DNA from: Candidatus Gastranaerophilales bacterium
GTDB taxonomy: Bacteria; Cyanobacteriota; Vampirovibrionia; Gastranaerophilales; Gastranaerophilaceae
DNA: 64,000 nucleotides
Direction of reading: 5' to 3'
Assembly (NCBI GenBank): GCA_944324835.1
Contig: CALUXV010000003.1
Location: forward strand, 1-64,000
Position numbers and translations under genes: made by a program. A model generated the notes under the pieces. That model was not told the DNA's origin and did not search any database. It saw only the letters and a program-made list of their open reading frames with translations. Below, one piece after another: positions 25,032 through 34,722 of the stretch (its first letter is position 1; each line of letters starts with the position of its first letter).

Positions 25032-25766
25032 ATGGCATTCGCAATTAAAGGATACCAGGATAATCTTAAAAAACAAATAGAAGATTACTCTTCTTTACTT
25101 AATAATACTCGAGGAATGACTCCTGTACAAATAGGTAATTCTGGAGGAATTCAAGGTAGTGCATTTGGCGGAACAGGTTTGAGTTTATCAAGCATGCAAC
25201 GTGCACAAATGCAAAAAAGCATTTTTAATGTTTCAGAACCGGGACAAGATTTAGCAAAAGCATCTCAGAATAATAATACGCAAACAACAATGGCGAATTC
25301 TACAACTTCGTTCTTAGAAGCAGCAGCACAAATAAAAAATAATGCTGTTAATGCATTAACTACGGCTATTAATGCTCTTCAAAGTCAATTGAACAGTTTA
25401 AATGCTGACACATCTGCATTAACATCACCTCAAACAAGCGGTCAATCATCTAAACCAGAAGAAAATATGCCGTTAGATAACCAAGGAACAGATAACAAGG
25501 CAGGAAATACAAAAGACAGTCAAAGACCGCAAGTCGGTTTTGGAGAAGAAACTGTAGAGGATAAATCTAAAACAGAAGGTGCAAAAGAAAATGAAGGAAC
25601 TAAAAATCCTGACAAAGCAGAACGAGAAGAAAGTACACAACAAGCACAAACAAGTTCTGAACTAGACAAAGCTGCACAAAAAGAATCCCAAAAACAATTA
25701 CAGGAAGCGCAACAAAAATTACAACAAGAAGCTGCAAAACATCGTGAAGAATTAGCACAAGCTTAA
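25032..25766 (+). CDS. Hypothetical low-complexity, Gln/Ala/Ser-rich protein
   Basis: 244 aa, no signal peptide or membrane segment, no recognisable domain. The N-terminus (FAIKGYQDNLKKQIEDYSSL) is helical. The middle is Ser/Asn/Gln-rich, and the last 50 residues form a Gln/Glu/Lys coiled coil (QKESQKQLQEAQQKLQQEAA). It has a strong ribosome-binding site (AGGAGAG). The composition recalls structural or secreted filament-associated proteins such as flagellar hook-length proteins, but I have no specific evidence. Its stop codon touches that of the convergent radical SAM gene. Confidence 0.6.
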   Translation: MAFAIKGYQDNLKKQIEDYSSLLNNTRGMTPVQIGNSGGIQGSAFGGTGLSLSSMQRAQMQKSIFNVSEPGQDLAKASQNNNTQTTMANSTTSFLEAAAQIKNNAVNALTTAINALQSQLNSLNADTSALTSPQTSGQSSKPEENMPLDNQGTDNKAGNTKDSQRPQVGFGEETVEDKSKTEGAKENEGTKNPDKAEREESTQQAQTSSELDKAAQKESQKQLQEAQQKLQQEAAKHREELAQA

Positions 25767-27302
25767 TTAATTATTAATCAATCTCTCATATTCATTTTTT
25801 AAAAACTCCTTACCAGGATTGAGAACAATAAAATCCCAAGGGAGTTTTTGATTTATATCATAAACACCTTCCACAAATTTATCAGTATCAATTGAAAGTT
25901 TTTTAGCTGCAGATTTAAAAGCACCTAATTTACTTCCATTTTTATAAACTTCAATCAAATAATCAGCTAAAGTGGAATCCCCGCGTGACAATAGAGCTTG
26001 GTAATAATCCCATTTTGCACTTGAGAATTTCGGTTTCATCCCCAGTTTACTCAATTCTTTTTTTAGATAATTTTGTTTAATTTCTAAAGATTTTATACTT
26101 TCTTTGGCACACCATTGAAAAGGGGTATGAGGTTTTGGAACAAATGTTGAAAAAGAAAATGTAATATCAAATCCTTTATTGATTGCTTTCAAATCTTTTG
26201 CAAGCCTGATAAACTCATCTATATCTTCCTGAGATTCAGTTGGCAGTCCAATCATAGAATATATTTTTATACCTTTTAAACCTCCTTCTTTTGCAATTTT
26301 TACCGCATTAAATATCTGTTCTTCAGTAAGATTTTTATTAACAACTTTTCTTAACCGTTCGCTTGCAGCTTCTATTGCGATTGTTGTATGTTTTTGACCG
26401 GCGGCCGCCAAAGTTCTTATTACATCAGGTGTAATTGCATCCGCACGTAATGATGAAACACTCATTTCTATTTTTTCTCCTGATTGAATACGTTTATAAA
26501 CATATTCACAAATATCAGAAAATCTAGGATGAGCCGATATTAACGCACCCAAAAGAGCAATTTTATTTGTATGCTTAAGGCCCAATTCTAATTTTTCAAT
26601 AATTGTTTCATAATCAACAAATCTTACAGGCAAATTTAAATATGATGCAATACAAAAGCCGCAGCAATTGAAACATCCTCTTGATACTTCTATAATAAAT
26701 GTATTAGGGAAAAAGCTTTCGTCACTCAAAATCGGAGTATAAACACATTTTGACAAATCATAATGGCTCTTTTTAACAGTTTGTGTAATATTCGGTACAT
26801 ATACACCATCCAAACTCGAAAGTTCATTTAATAATTCTCGTTTTGATTTCCCTGCAAGTTTATATTTTCTACATAGCTTAATTATTTCAAGGTTACAAAT
26901 ATCACCATCGCCTATTATCAAAAAATCAAAAAATTCTTTATATGGTTCCGGGTTGGCAGTAACAACCGGCCCTCCGGCAAATATTAATGGGAAATTATCC
27001 TCTCTATCTTTAGACTTGAATGGAATATTATACTTATCAAGAATTGAAAATATACTTATGAAATCCATATCAAAAGAAAATGAAAAACATATCGCATTAA
27101 CATCTTTAGCGTTTATCTGAGTAATTTTTGTATCAGTGCAAACTCTTTCGACATTTATCCCATCTTCTTCATCTAAAGACTTAAACAGCCACATAAAGCC
27201 TAGAGAGGAAAGAGAGAACCCGGTACATCCCGGAAACCCCATCCATACGTTATAATCCGTATTTTTATTAAATTGTCGGTCATACAAATATATTTCAGAC
27301 AT
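25767..27302 (-). CDS. Radical SAM protein with N-terminal B12-binding-like domain
   Basis: 511 aa. Residues 1-150 look like a cobalamin-binding-type Rossmann domain (PLIFAGGPVVTANPEPYKEF, DFLIIGDGDICNLEIIKL). The radical SAM core has the 4Fe-4S motif CxxxCxxC in SRGCFNCCGFC (about 210-217), then the glycine-rich strand ALLGALISAHPRF, SVSSLRADAITPDV, TIAIEAASERLRKVVNKNLT and KIYSMIGLPTESQEDIDEF. This places it among the large B12-type radical SAM proteins with methylation or C-C bond chemistry, but no substrate can be read from the sequence. It lies 0 bp from the AI-2E-type permease upstream. Confidence 0.85.
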   Translation of the reverse strand: MSEIYLYDRQFNKNTDYNVWMGFPGCTGFSLSSLGFMWLFKSLDEEDGINVERVCTDTKITQINAKDVNAICFSFSFDMDFISIFSILDKYNIPFKSKDREDNFPLIFAGGPVVTANPEPYKEFFDFLIIGDGDICNLEIIKLCRKYKLAGKSKRELLNELSSLDGVYVPNITQTVKKSHYDLSKCVYTPILSDESFFPNTFIIEVSRGCFNCCGFCIASYLNLPVRFVDYETIIEKLELGLKHTNKIALLGALISAHPRFSDICEYVYKRIQSGEKIEMSVSSLRADAITPDVIRTLAAAGQKHTTIAIEAASERLRKVVNKNLTEEQIFNAVKIAKEGGLKGIKIYSMIGLPTESQEDIDEFIRLAKDLKAINKGFDITFSFSTFVPKPHTPFQWCAKESIKSLEIKQNYLKKELSKLGMKPKFSSAKWDYYQALLSRGDSTLADYLIEVYKNGSKLGAFKSAAKKLSIDTDKFVEGVYDINQKLPWDFIVLNPGKEFLKNEYERLINN

Positions 27303-28331
27303 TTATGAATTCTCATTATTTATTGGCTTAATATACAGTTCTTCTATAATTACACACGCAGTAGCTGCCAAAGCCGGAGCAAATATTACACCAATCACTC
27401 CGAGAAATTTTGCAGTCACAAACAGAGAGAAAAATACCAAAAGCGGATGTATATCAAGAAATTTTCCAAATACATACGGTCTTACAAAGTTATTTTCAAC
27501 CCATTGCGCAAAGAAAAATGCAAGTGTCATTAATATTAAAACAAGAGGCCCCATCTGATAACACATTACAAAACATATAATCAGAGCTATTGCAGGACCT
27601 ATTATTGGTACAATATCAAGAATAGTCGCAATTAAGCCTAACAGTACAGCATAATCAACTTTCAAAAGCATTAAACAAATTGTAAACACAATACCTAGAC
27701 TAAGCATCGTAACACCTGTTGCAACAATATAACCGCCGATTTTTTGTGATATTGTTTCAACAATCCTATCAGCCTTTTTCTTCATTGGCTTAGGAAACAA
27801 TAACAAAAATGTTCTACGAATAGACTTTTTATCAACAATAAAATAATATATAATAATACACATTGTGAGCAAATAAACCAATGCAGATGCTACACTTATC
27901 GTTGCATTTATTGATTGATTTACAAGATTGGTTGTAAAATCAGAAACCGGTTGTATAAATGATGGAATATCAATCATTTCTACAATCTTTTGTCCTAAAA
28001 TTTGCTTATTAAAAATAAAACTCTTTAAGCTTTCAATATGTCCAGGTAAAATTTGTATAAACGAATTTATTTGTTTTGAGGCAATTACAATAATTGGAAG
28101 AAAGAATGCAATTGATATTGCAACCATTCCAGATACAACAATTGTTGCCGCAAACGAACGTTTCATTTTCCTTGCCAAAATATCAACAAGCGGATTTAAA
28201 GAACATGCCAGCACATATGATGCAAAGAACATCATAGCAATTCCGCTTATCATTGAAAGAAATTTTATAAATAATATCGCAACAATAAAAAATATAATAT
28301 TTTTAGCAGTTATATAATTTTTAAAAAACAT
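27303..28331 (-). CDS. AI-2E family transporter (PerM/UPF0118)
   Basis: A 342-aa inner-membrane protein with seven to eight hydrophobic helices. The family pattern is clear: two N-terminal helices (FVIF-type and MFFASYVLACSLNPLVDILA), a central amphipathic domain with KMKRSFAATIVVSG, then GGYIVATGVTMLSLGIVFTI, GLIATILDIVPIIGPAIALI and FVRPYVFGKFLDIHPLLVFF. Members move small molecules or Na+/H+; the AI-2 role is proven for only a few. It is directly upstream of the radical SAM gene (same strand, adjacent). Confidence 0.9.
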   Translation of the reverse strand: MFFKNYITAKNIIFFIVAILFIKFLSMISGIAMMFFASYVLACSLNPLVDILARKMKRSFAATIVVSGMVAISIAFFLPIIVIASKQINSFIQILPGHIESLKSFIFNKQILGQKIVEMIDIPSFIQPVSDFTTNLVNQSINATISVASALVYLLTMCIIIYYFIVDKKSIRRTFLLLFPKPMKKKADRIVETISQKIGGYIVATGVTMLSLGIVFTICLMLLKVDYAVLLGLIATILDIVPIIGPAIALIICFVMCYQMGPLVLILMTLAFFFAQWVENNFVRPYVFGKFLDIHPLLVFFSLFVTAKFLGVIGVIFAPALAATACVIIEELYIKPINNENS

Positions 28332-28449
28332 TGATACCTCATTTAATTTAACTTTTGTATCATATCAAAAATCAAACAACACGTAAACCTACCCAAATAT
28401 AGGATTTATTTTCGGTATCAAAACTACATTTCAAATATAAAACTTAATT

Positions 28450-31400
28450 TTAATCAACAGAGAATATATCCCTGATATCATCCATAGTTAAAGACTTAGT
28501 AATATTTCTGTCAACAGAAATTACGCTGTCAACAAGGTCACGTTTTCTGGTCTTAAGTTTTTGAATTTTTTCTTCAACAGTATTTTTAGTAATAATTCTA
28601 TATACAAAAACTTTCTTAGTCTGTCCGATACGATAAGCCCTATCGGTTGCCTGATCTTCAACGGCAGGGTTCCACCATGGGTCATAGTGGATAACATAGT
28701 CTGCACCTGTCAAGTTCAAACCTGTACCGCCTGCTTTCAAACTGATTAAGAATACTTTAACACTTGGATTGTTATTAAAGTTTTCTACTGCTTTTTGTCT
28801 GTCTTTTGTCTTACCTGTCAAGTATTCATATTCAATACCGACTCTATCCATCCATCCTTTTATAATATCAAGCATATCTACAAACTGGCTGAATAAAAGA
28901 ACTCTATGCCCTTCATCAACAATTTGCTCAAGCATACCTTTTAAATACTCAAACTTACCTGACTGCATAACACCTTTAACATGTTCTTTGTCATAAAGTT
29001 TAGGGTGACAACAGATTTGACGTAATCTCAATAATGCAGAGAAGATAGACATTCTGCTCTTTTCAAGCCCGTTCATTTCAATACTCTTGAATAGTTCTTC
29101 CTTAGTACTATCAAGTACTTCAAGATAGAAATCACGTTGTTCAGGTGTCAATTCACAGTATGCCATGTTTTCAACTTTATCCGGCAAGTCTTTTGCAACA
29201 TCACGTTTCATACGGCGCAATATAAACGGATAAATTTGAAGTTTCAAACGTTTTTCAACAGTCTTATCCTGTCTTTCCATAATTGGAGTTACATATCTGG
29301 TATTAAATTCTGCCATAGAGAACAGAAATCCGTTCATCAAAAAGTCAAATACAGACCACAATTCTTCCAATTTGTTTTCAATCGGTGTGCCTGATAAAGC
29401 AAGTCTATGTTTAGAATTAAGTGTTTTAACAGCTTGTGCTGTTTGAGATATTGCATTCTTAATATTTTGAGATTCATCAAGAATAATATATCTAAAATTA
29501 TATTTTCTGAATTTATCAACATCACGTCTTATTAAAGCATAACTTGTAATTACAATATCGTAATTAGGAATTTCATCAAAAAGCTTGCCTCTGTCAACTC
29601 CGGAAAGTTTCAAACAGCTTAAGCCAGGTGTAAATTTCTCAATTTCTGCCTCCCAGTTGAACACAACCGTTGTAGGAGCAATAACAAGTGTTGGCTCAGG
29701 GCCGTCAACTTCTTTGGCTTTTTGAAGAAGAGCCAGAGCCTGTAATGTTTTACCAAGCCCCATATCATCAGCAAGAATTCCGTTAAGCCCGTATTTATAC
29801 ATAAACCAGAGCCAGCTGAACCCCTTAACCTGATAATCACGAAAAGTCGCATTGATATCTTTAGGGAGTTCCGTATGCTCAGTTGTTGAGAAAGAAGAAA
29901 TTTGATCCCAGAATTTTTTAAATTCATCACTCAAAACTAATTCAAAATCAAGGTTTTTAAGTTCCTGAATCAAACCTGCACGATATGTTTTTACTCTAAA
30001 CTTATTTTCATTGTTTCTATATGCATCAAATGAATTAAATGAACGCATCATTTGATAAATATTCTGTGCCGGATACTCAACAAAACCTAAACTTCTTACC
30101 CTTGCATATTTTTCACCGCTTTGAATTGTATCATATATATCATCAAAGTTAATGATTTCTTCTCCTACCTGACCGTATAACTGAATTTCAAATTCATCAG
30201 GAGTATCTTCACAGAAATCAATCTTTGCACACATTCTAAATGGATCTTCCAGAAGCTTGAAGAAATTCATATCATCTTTTTCTTCAAACTTCCAGCCGTC
30301 GCCAGCTTGTTGGATATAATAATTATAAAAGTCAATTGCAGTTTCTTTTTCTAATGCAAGATTATTTGTCTGCATCGGAACAAATTTACATGCCAGCAAC
30401 ATCTGATATGCAGCTTGCTCATGCTGATAGTTACGTTTTATCCAATATACATAATCCTCACCGTCTTTTTTTGTTGTAATCGTGACATAAGGAGATTTAT
30501 CTTTGTTTTTGGAATAAGGAACACGAACCCCGTCATAATCGAATTCCAAAGACGCTTTTAACGATTGGTCATAATCAATCCCTAAAGATACAACATTCAA
30601 AGGCGGTCTTTCTTCAAGCATAAGTTTGCTTATTTGTTCAGAAACATCAACATCAATTACTGATTGAATTTGAGGAAGTTCTTCATAAATAAACTTGCCG
30701 CCGTCTGAGTCTTTTAAATCTGTAAATGTTGATTTAATAATACTTTGCGGAAGTTCATTCATTGCTACATTTATCGGGAATATAATATTTTTGTATCTTC
30801 CCCATTTTAACTGACGTGAAAAATATTTAACTTCTTCAAACGGAATAACTTCATCACTGTTTGGACGGTGCCAGTATAGAGCAAGCATAATGCTTCCTGT
30901 AGGTGAAGATGCAACTTCTAAAGATAATTTCCATTCTTCATCAACAAATTTGATGCGCTGTTTAGTCTTTTCATCTAAAACTTCATCTGCCTGCGCTAAA
31001 AGCGGAAACATCGGCTGAAATTTTGTAATCGGAATATCATACCAGCCTGCTTTTTTATCCTGACGAGCAATTTTAAATATTAATTGAAATATTGCAATTT
31101 CTGCCTTTTGCGATTCATTTAATGCAAAATTTGGCTGCTCTTTCTGGATCTCAATTAACGCACGAAGTACGTTTTCTATTGAACGGATAATCTTACCAGT
31201 TTTTCTGTCACGTATTAATAGTGAAAAGAAATTTTGTTTACGTTTAGGATTGAAATGAAAAATATAATTACCCTGCGGAATATCTATCAAATCAGTATTT
31301 TCATCAGGGAAATCATGTTCTATCCCATATTTAGTTTCAAGCCAGTCTTCATAAGCATGTTCGTTTATTGCCTTTAAAGCAACGGCAACTGAATGCTTGC

Positions 31401-31635
31401 ACCATTCTTCTTTTAATGGGCAATTACAACGTGCTTCAACCGTATTTTTTTTGAAAATCAAATCAGTTGTATATGCATCTTGATAGTTACCTTTTACTTT
31501 TGCCTTATAAAAATTTTTTACAGGTTCAGACTCTATCACCATATCTTTTTGGTAATACTCATAGCCTCTTCGCCAACTACCGGCAGATGCAACATCTTTT
31601 ATATACTTATAGTTAAATTCAAAAACTTTACTCAT
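28450..31635 (-). CDS. SNF2/Rad54-family DNA-dependent ATPase with SWIM zinc finger
   Basis: About 1061 aa. I start at ATG 31635 (MSKVFEFNYK); an in-frame ATG at 31650 adds five residues. The N-terminal SWIM zinc finger is ARCNCPLKEEWCKHS (about residue 70). A middle domain of ~500 residues is bacterial-SNF2-specific. The helicase core starts near residue 600, with Walker A ADDMGLGKT (about 625), box II LDESQNIKN, motif III SGTPIENKLEELWS and the C-terminal lobe LKAGGTGLNLTGADYVIHYD and DQATDRAYRIGQ. It should translocate on or remodel DNA-protein complexes. The gene is monocistronic. Confidence 0.93.
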   Translation of the reverse strand: MSKVFEFNYKYIKDVASAGSWRRGYEYYQKDMVIESEPVKNFYKAKVKGNYQDAYTTDLIFKKNTVEARCNCPLKEEWCKHSVAVALKAINEHAYEDWLETKYGIEHDFPDENTDLIDIPQGNYIFHFNPKRKQNFFSLLIRDRKTGKIIRSIENVLRALIEIQKEQPNFALNESQKAEIAIFQLIFKIARQDKKAGWYDIPITKFQPMFPLLAQADEVLDEKTKQRIKFVDEEWKLSLEVASSPTGSIMLALYWHRPNSDEVIPFEEVKYFSRQLKWGRYKNIIFPINVAMNELPQSIIKSTFTDLKDSDGGKFIYEELPQIQSVIDVDVSEQISKLMLEERPPLNVVSLGIDYDQSLKASLEFDYDGVRVPYSKNKDKSPYVTITTKKDGEDYVYWIKRNYQHEQAAYQMLLACKFVPMQTNNLALEKETAIDFYNYYIQQAGDGWKFEEKDDMNFFKLLEDPFRMCAKIDFCEDTPDEFEIQLYGQVGEEIINFDDIYDTIQSGEKYARVRSLGFVEYPAQNIYQMMRSFNSFDAYRNNENKFRVKTYRAGLIQELKNLDFELVLSDEFKKFWDQISSFSTTEHTELPKDINATFRDYQVKGFSWLWFMYKYGLNGILADDMGLGKTLQALALLQKAKEVDGPEPTLVIAPTTVVFNWEAEIEKFTPGLSCLKLSGVDRGKLFDEIPNYDIVITSYALIRRDVDKFRKYNFRYIILDESQNIKNAISQTAQAVKTLNSKHRLALSGTPIENKLEELWSVFDFLMNGFLFSMAEFNTRYVTPIMERQDKTVEKRLKLQIYPFILRRMKRDVAKDLPDKVENMAYCELTPEQRDFYLEVLDSTKEELFKSIEMNGLEKSRMSIFSALLRLRQICCHPKLYDKEHVKGVMQSGKFEYLKGMLEQIVDEGHRVLLFSQFVDMLDIIKGWMDRVGIEYEYLTGKTKDRQKAVENFNNNPSVKVFLISLKAGGTGLNLTGADYVIHYDPWWNPAVEDQATDRAYRIGQTKKVFVYRIITKNTVEEKIQKLKTRKRDLVDSVISVDRNITKSLTMDDIRDIFSVD

Positions 31636-31995
31636 TGAATAGAGTTTCACATCCTTTTCGGGTTTTGATAAATTAAAAAATTACACGAAAAAATTGATAA
31701 AAGATAACATTAAAATAAAGCTTCCAAATCTGTTATCATATCAATTATGCAATTTGTCAAAACTAGAATCTAAATCGCATAATTTTATTGTACACAAAAA
31801 CTAAAAAAAAACAAGCAGGGGGGGGAGGGATAAATGTATTAGGTTGGAATTAAGCTTACCCATTGGACGTAATAGAGAGTGGGGGTAAATGTATTGGGTT
31901 TACATTGAAACTATTCATTAAAAATGAAATCTTGGCAATAGCAGCCGCCGACAAAATTCATTTACAACATATCTCGTTCAGGTTATCATGTTCAT
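31636..31995. other. Intergenic region with G-tract and imperfect direct repeat
   Basis: No ORF. Contains eight consecutive G residues (31818-31825) followed by AGGG. An imperfect direct repeat has units GGGATAAATGTATTAGGTT (31827-31845) and GGGGGTAAATGTATTGGGTT (31881-31900). In such AT-rich DNA the G-tract is striking; it could be slippage-prone. No function known. Confidence 0.5.
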
Positions 31996-32541
31996 ATGTT
32001 AAAAAAATACGAAAAGTTTTTAAAAGAATTTGATAAAAAATTAAAAAAATATTTTTCACAACAAGCAGAATACATTTGCTGTAAAGAAGGCTGCGCCGGA
32101 TGCTGCGAAGTTGGAGATTATCCGTTTTCACAATTAGAAATGATGTATTTAATGCAAGGATTTAGAACTTTACCTTCTGAAACTCAGGAAATAATAAGAA
32201 ATAATATGGAACATTTAAAAAAAAGAAAAATCCCAAGTCATTTTTTTTATCAATGCCCGTTTCTAATTAATAAAAAATGCTCAGTTTATAAGTATAGGGG
32301 AATAACTTGTAGAACTTTTGGATTAGCATATCTTATCGATAAAAAGAATAAAAAAGTTAAACTTCCAGAATGCGCAAAAGAAGGTATGAATTTTAGTAAA
32401 ATTTATGATGGAAAAGAAATCAAAATCAATCCTATTAAAGAAAACCTTGATTTACCATCAGTTATAAGTTCTAAACTTGCGAAAAATCATAAACTTGAAT
32501 TTGGAGAAATACGTTCACTTATAAATTGGTTTCCAGATTAG
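31996..32541 (+). CDS. YkgJ-type cysteine-cluster protein, second copy
   Basis: 181 aa. The Cys pattern ICCKEGCAGCCEVGDYPFS near residue 30, then QCPFLINKKCSVYKYRGITC near 95-112, matches the YkgJ/UPF0153 zinc- or iron-chelating family. The Lys-rich N-terminus (KKYEKFLKEFDKKLKKYF) is cytosolic. It is shorter and simpler than the homologue at 4985-5698. No clear ribosome-binding site precedes the ATG. Function unknown. Confidence 0.8.
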   Translation: MLKKYEKFLKEFDKKLKKYFSQQAEYICCKEGCAGCCEVGDYPFSQLEMMYLMQGFRTLPSETQEIIRNNMEHLKKRKIPSHFFYQCPFLINKKCSVYKYRGITCRTFGLAYLIDKKNKKVKLPECAKEGMNFSKIYDGKEIKINPIKENLDLPSVISSKLAKNHKLEFGEIRSLINWFPD

Positions 32542-32679
32542 CAGATATGTAGAATAAAGATTATTTAATCCTTTAATATTAAGTTTCGTTTCAATTTTTG
32601 TTAAAATAAATCTTTACATAACCCATGCCTTATTAATTTGATATAAAATTGAATAACAGGGAAATTATGGAGGGATATC

Positions 32680-34668
32680 GTGGTAGTAGAAGAAAAAAGT
32701 AAGGTATGTTTATCCGAAAACGCTATCAAAGTGTTAGAAAAACGTTATTTAAAGAGAGATAAAAATGGTAACTGTGTAGAAACTCCTGCTGATATGTTCA
32801 GACGTGTTGCTGATACAATCGCATCTGGCGATTTAAAATTCGGTAAATCTCAATCTGAAGTAAAAGAACTTGCAGACAGATTCTATGATGCAATTACTCA
32901 TAGATATTTTATGCCAAATTCACCGACATTAATGAATGCCGGCAGAGAATTAGGACAACTGGCAGCATGCTTCGTTTTGCCTGTTGAAGATTCATTAGAA
33001 GGTATTTTTGAAACAGTTAAAAATACCGCATTGATTCATAAATCAGGCGGAGGAACAGGGTTCTCTTTCTCAAGATTAAGACCGAAAAATGATGTTGTAC
33101 GTTCTACAATGGGCGTTTCATCAGGACCTGTTTCATTTATGGAAGTGTTTAATGCAGCAACAGAAGCTGTTAAACAAGGCGGCACAAGACGTGGTGCCAA
33201 TATGGGTATTTTAAGAGTTGACCACCCTGATATTTTAGAATTTATAGATTGCAAAGCTGATAATACAAAGTTGAACAACTTTAATATTTCAGTTGCAATT
33301 ACAGATAAATTTATGGATGCGTATCTAAAAGGTGAAGATTACGATTTAATCCACCCTAATACTAAGCAATCTGTCGGCAAGTTAAATGCTAAAAAAGTAT
33401 TTGATTTGATTATTGACGGAGCCTGGAGAAACGGTGAACCGGGTATTATCTTTATTGATACAATGAATTCTGATAACCCGACTCCTCTTATCGGTGAAAT
33501 TGAATCAACTAACCCTTGCGGTGAAGTTCCGTTATTGGCATATGAAGCTTGTAACCTTGGTTCTATAAACTTAAACCAAATGGTAAAAGAAGATAATGGT
33601 AAAATGGTTGTAGATTGGGATTTACTGGCAAAAACAACAAGAACAGCTATCAGATTCCTTGATAACGTTATTGAAATCAATAATTATCCGTTACCTAAAA
33701 TTTCTGAAATGGTTCAAAACAACAGAAAGATTGGTTTAGGAGTTATGGGCTGGGCTGATATGCTTATGAAAATGGGTATATCTTATGCATCAGAAGAAGG
33801 AACTAAACTTGCAGCACAAGTAATCGAATTTATTGATTATGAATCTAAATGCGAATCTGTTGAACTTTCTAAAGAACGAGGAAGATTCCACAACTTCAAA
33901 GGCAGCATTTATGATCAAGACAATTATTTATATAATAAATTTAAAGGTAAGTCTGCAGGTATCATAACAGATGAACAATGGAAAGAACTTGATGCACAAA
34001 TCAAAGAACACGGTATCAGAAACGCAACTACAACTTGTATTGCACCAACCGGTACTATTTCAATGATTGCATCTGCTTCAGGCGGTATTGAACCATTATT
34101 CGGTCTTGTATTCTCAAGATTAATTATGGACGGTACTGAAATGCTGGAAGTTAATGATATATTCAAAGATTATATGATTAAGCACGGACTTTATTCAGAA
34201 GATTTGATGAAGAAAATTGCAGTTGACGGTTCTGTTGCTCATATCGACGGAATCCCTGAAGATGTTAAGAAAATATTTGTTACAGCACATGACGTTTCAC
34301 CGTACTGGCATGTAAAAATGCAGGCTGCATTCCAGTTACATACAGATAATGCTGTATCAAAAACAGTAAACTTCGTAGAGTCAGCAACTCGTGAAGATAT
34401 TGAAGAAGCTTATGTTCTTGCGTACAAAAACCATTTAAAAGGTATAACAGTATATAGAAACAACTCAAGATTCTTCCAACCAATGAATATCGATAAAAAG
34501 ATAGAAGAAAAGAAAGAAGAAACAAAGGTTGAAGAAACAGCAGCTGAAGAAGAATATAATCCGACCGGAGAAGTCAAGGTTGTTACCTGTCCTGAATGCG
34601 GTAACAAAGTAGAAATGGCGGAAGGATGCTTTATCTGCTTAAATTGCGGTTATTCAGGCTGTTCGTAA
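32680..34668 (+). CDS. nrdJ: Adenosylcobalamin-dependent ribonucleoside reductase (class II)
   Basis: Makes deoxyribonucleotides with B12 instead of oxygen, which suits an anaerobe. The start is GTG 32680, fixed by GGAGGG five bases upstream. The core motifs are GQLAACFVLPVEDSLEGIF (first redox Cys), GGGTGFSFSRLRP, NPCGEVPLLAYEACNLGSIN (catalytic loop with Cys/Glu) and APTGTISMIASASGGIEPLF. The C-terminus has an acidic/Lys linker and a zinc-ribbon tail (CPECGNKVEMAEGCFICLNC then GYSGCS) that supplies the reducing cysteines. At 662 aa it lacks the N-terminal ATP-cone of longer members. I see no cobalamin riboswitch upstream. Confidence 0.95.
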   Translation: MVVEEKSKVCLSENAIKVLEKRYLKRDKNGNCVETPADMFRRVADTIASGDLKFGKSQSEVKELADRFYDAITHRYFMPNSPTLMNAGRELGQLAACFVLPVEDSLEGIFETVKNTALIHKSGGGTGFSFSRLRPKNDVVRSTMGVSSGPVSFMEVFNAATEAVKQGGTRRGANMGILRVDHPDILEFIDCKADNTKLNNFNISVAITDKFMDAYLKGEDYDLIHPNTKQSVGKLNAKKVFDLIIDGAWRNGEPGIIFIDTMNSDNPTPLIGEIESTNPCGEVPLLAYEACNLGSINLNQMVKEDNGKMVVDWDLLAKTTRTAIRFLDNVIEINNYPLPKISEMVQNNRKIGLGVMGWADMLMKMGISYASEEGTKLAAQVIEFIDYESKCESVELSKERGRFHNFKGSIYDQDNYLYNKFKGKSAGIITDEQWKELDAQIKEHGIRNATTTCIAPTGTISMIASASGGIEPLFGLVFSRLIMDGTEMLEVNDIFKDYMIKHGLYSEDLMKKIAVDGSVAHIDGIPEDVKKIFVTAHDVSPYWHVKMQAAFQLHTDNAVSKTVNFVESATREDIEEAYVLAYKNHLKGITVYRNNSRFFQPMNIDKKIEEKKEETKVEETAAEEEYNPTGEVKVVTCPECGNKVEMAEGCFICLNCGYSGCS

Positions 34669-34684
34669 GAATATAAAGAGAGGT

Positions 34685-34722
34685 AAAAAAAGGATGGCTA
34701 AAAAGTCATCCTTTTTTATATT
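34685..34722. terminator. Bidirectional rho-independent terminator
   Basis: AAAAAAGGATG and CATCCTTTTTT form an 11-bp stem around GCTAAAAAGT. The A-run and T-run at the two ends let it work for nrdJ (plus) and for the convergent gene ending at 34721 (minus). Confidence 0.8.

Noticed and set aside
32542-32679. Cobalamin riboswitch before nrdJ
   Set aside because: No B12-box-like conserved segment and the space is only about 138 bp of AT-rich sequence.
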